Assembly: GCF_900156745.1 (NCBI RefSeq)
Contig: NZ_LT707065.1
Span: 2,542,001 to 2,606,000 of the forward strand
Length of the DNA stretch: 64,000 bases
Direction of reading: 5' to 3'
From: Achromobacter sp. MFA1 R4
Lineage (GTDB): Bacteria; Pseudomonadota; Gammaproteobacteria; Burkholderiales; Burkholderiaceae_B
Under the pieces are notes generated by a model. That model worked only from the letters and a program-made list of their open reading frames with translations. It searched no databases and was not told the origin of the DNA. The translations under genes and the position numbers were made by a program. This document shows, one piece after another, positions 63,139 to 64,000 of this stretch (within the stretch, counting starts at the first letter, position 1; each line of letters begins with the position of its first letter).

Positions 63139-64000
63139 TCAGGAGCGGTAGTCGGCGTTGATCGACACGTATTCGTGCGAGAAGTCGCAGGTGTAGACGG
63201 TGTCGCTCACCTGGCCGCGGCCCAGCGCGATGCGCACCGAGATCTCGGCCTGCTTCATGACGCGCTGGCCGTCGGCTTCCTGGTAGTCGGGGTTGCGGCC
63301 GCCATTCTTGGCCACCAGCACGTCGTCCAGCCACAGGCGGATGTTGGACACGTCCAGGTCGTCGATGCCGGCGTAGCCGACGGCGGCCAGGATGCGGCCC
63401 AGGTTGGGGTCCGAGGCAAAGAAGGCGGTCTTGACCAGCGGCGAGTGCGCCACGGCGTAGGCGACCTTCAGGGCCTCTTCGGTGGTGCCGGCTTCTTCGA
63501 CGCGGATGGTCATGAACTTGGTGGCGCCTTCGGCGTCGCGCACGATCTTGGTGGCCAGGTCCAGCGCGGCGGCCGTCAGGGCCTCGCGCACGGCGGCGTA
63601 GGCGGCGTCGGACTCGCTGTCGACGTTGACGCCCGACTTGCCGGTGGCGGCGATGATGAAGGAGTCATTGGTGGAGGTGTCGCCGTCGACCGTGATGCGG
63701 TTGAACGAGGCGTCGGCGATTTCCACGGCCAGCTTGCGCAAGAGGGGCTGGGCGATGCCGGCGTCGGTGGCCAGGAAGCTCAGCATGGTGGCCATGTTGG
63801 GCCGGATCATGCCGGCGCCCTTGCTGATGCCGGTGAAGGTGACCGTCTTGCCGTCGATCTGCACCTGGGCCGAGGAGATCTTGGGCAGCGTGTCGGTGGT
63901 CATGATGCCGTGGGCGGCGCTGGACCAGTGGTCGGCGGCCAGGTCGGCGATTGCGGCGGGCAGGCCGGCGACCAGGCGGTCCAGGGGCAGCGGTTCCAGG
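63139..64000 (-). CDS. argJ: Bifunctional ornithine acetyltransferase/N-acetylglutamate synthase (partial)
   Basis: Arginine-pathway enzyme that moves the acetyl group from acetylornithine to glutamate. The window holds the C-terminal 287 residues; the N-terminus lies beyond the right edge (the family has about 400 residues). The self-cleavage site is seen in [10 protein letters not shown], where the Thr after Ala becomes the N-terminal nucleophile of the beta chain. [13 protein letters not shown] and [15 protein letters not shown] are further ArgJ blocks, and the chain ends [11 protein letters not shown]. The first visible residues, [14 protein letters not shown], read in the same frame up to the edge. 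Confidence 0.95.
   Translation of the reverse strand, partial: LEPLPLDRLVAGLPAAIADLAADHWSSAAHGIMTTDTLPKISSAQVQIDGKTVTFTGISKGAGMIRPNMATMLSFLATDAGIAQPLLRKLAVEIADASFNRITVDGDTSTNDSFIIAATGKSGVNVDSESDAAYAAVREALTAAALDLATKIVRDAEGATKFMTIRVEEAGTTEEALKVAYAVAHSPLVKTAFFASDPNLGRILAAVGYAGIDDLDVSNIRLWLDDVLVAKNGGRNPDYQEADGQRVMKQAEISVRIALGRGQVSDTVYTCDFSHEYVSINADYRS

Overview
The window is a stretch of uniformly GC-rich chromosome from a betaproteobacterium, most likely Alcaligenaceae (Achromobacter or Bordetella type). This rests on gene content and order, not on a search: phoR/phoB beside ubiE-ubiJ-ubiB, DUF3460-scpA-panC, pilD-coaE-zapD, argJ-ATPase-Nudix, an independent rfaE2, and a fused indolepyruvate oxidoreductase. 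I see no insertion sequence, prophage, integrase, tRNA, rRNA or CRISPR array. Coding density is very high, with many 1-14 bp gene overlaps.

Layout. 1-3131: the start of pxpB (5-oxoprolinase), a VOC protein divergent from a LysR regulator, then serA with a clear terminator. 3277-9155: a copper-resistance unit on the minus strand (copR, copS, a putative CopR box, a periplasmic cupredoxin, copA, copB, a DUF411 protein). 9193-11211: phoB-phoR. 11373-17275: ubiE, a TIM44-domain protein, ubiJ, ubiB, an acyl-ACP-desaturase-like di-iron protein and rfaE2. 17294-24303 (minus): a TolC-type outer-membrane protein, pcm, thiD, thiG, btuF and btuB, with a cobalamin riboswitch in front of btuB. 24757-28530: metH, the B12-dependent methionine synthase, divergent from btuB. 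B12 uptake, its RNA sensor and a B12-using enzyme therefore sit side by side.

28531-34689: an amidase divergent from a GntR-type regulator that heads a sugar-acid operon (polyol/aldonate dehydrogenase, ManD, UxuB-like reductase). Two matching palindromes lie directly before the regulator. The enzymes fit oxidation of an aldonate such as L-gulonate to fructuronate, reduction to mannonate and dehydration to 2-keto-3-deoxygluconate. 34691-46419: a methyltransferase/XRE divergent pair, mutY, the fused indolepyruvate oxidoreductase, glpK with a DHA2 exporter, and DUF3460-scpA-panC. 46537-50441: a short LuxR-type DNA-binding protein with a proline-rich repeat tail, an NlpE-like lipoprotein, pilD without pilB/pilC, coaE and zapD. 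50575-59608: a complete MdtABC-type RND efflux operon with two different pump subunits and its own outer-membrane factor. 59684-64000 (minus): a second amidase, a Nudix-ThiE-like fusion, a DUF815 ATPase and the 3' part of argJ.

Most genes belong to known families. The parts that most deserve a second look are the paired operators of the sugar-acid operon, the desaturase-like di-iron protein beside the ubiquinone genes, the repeat-tailed LuxR protein with its upstream palindrome, the CopR box placed on the copS stop codon, and the structured leaders before metH and the TIM44 gene.
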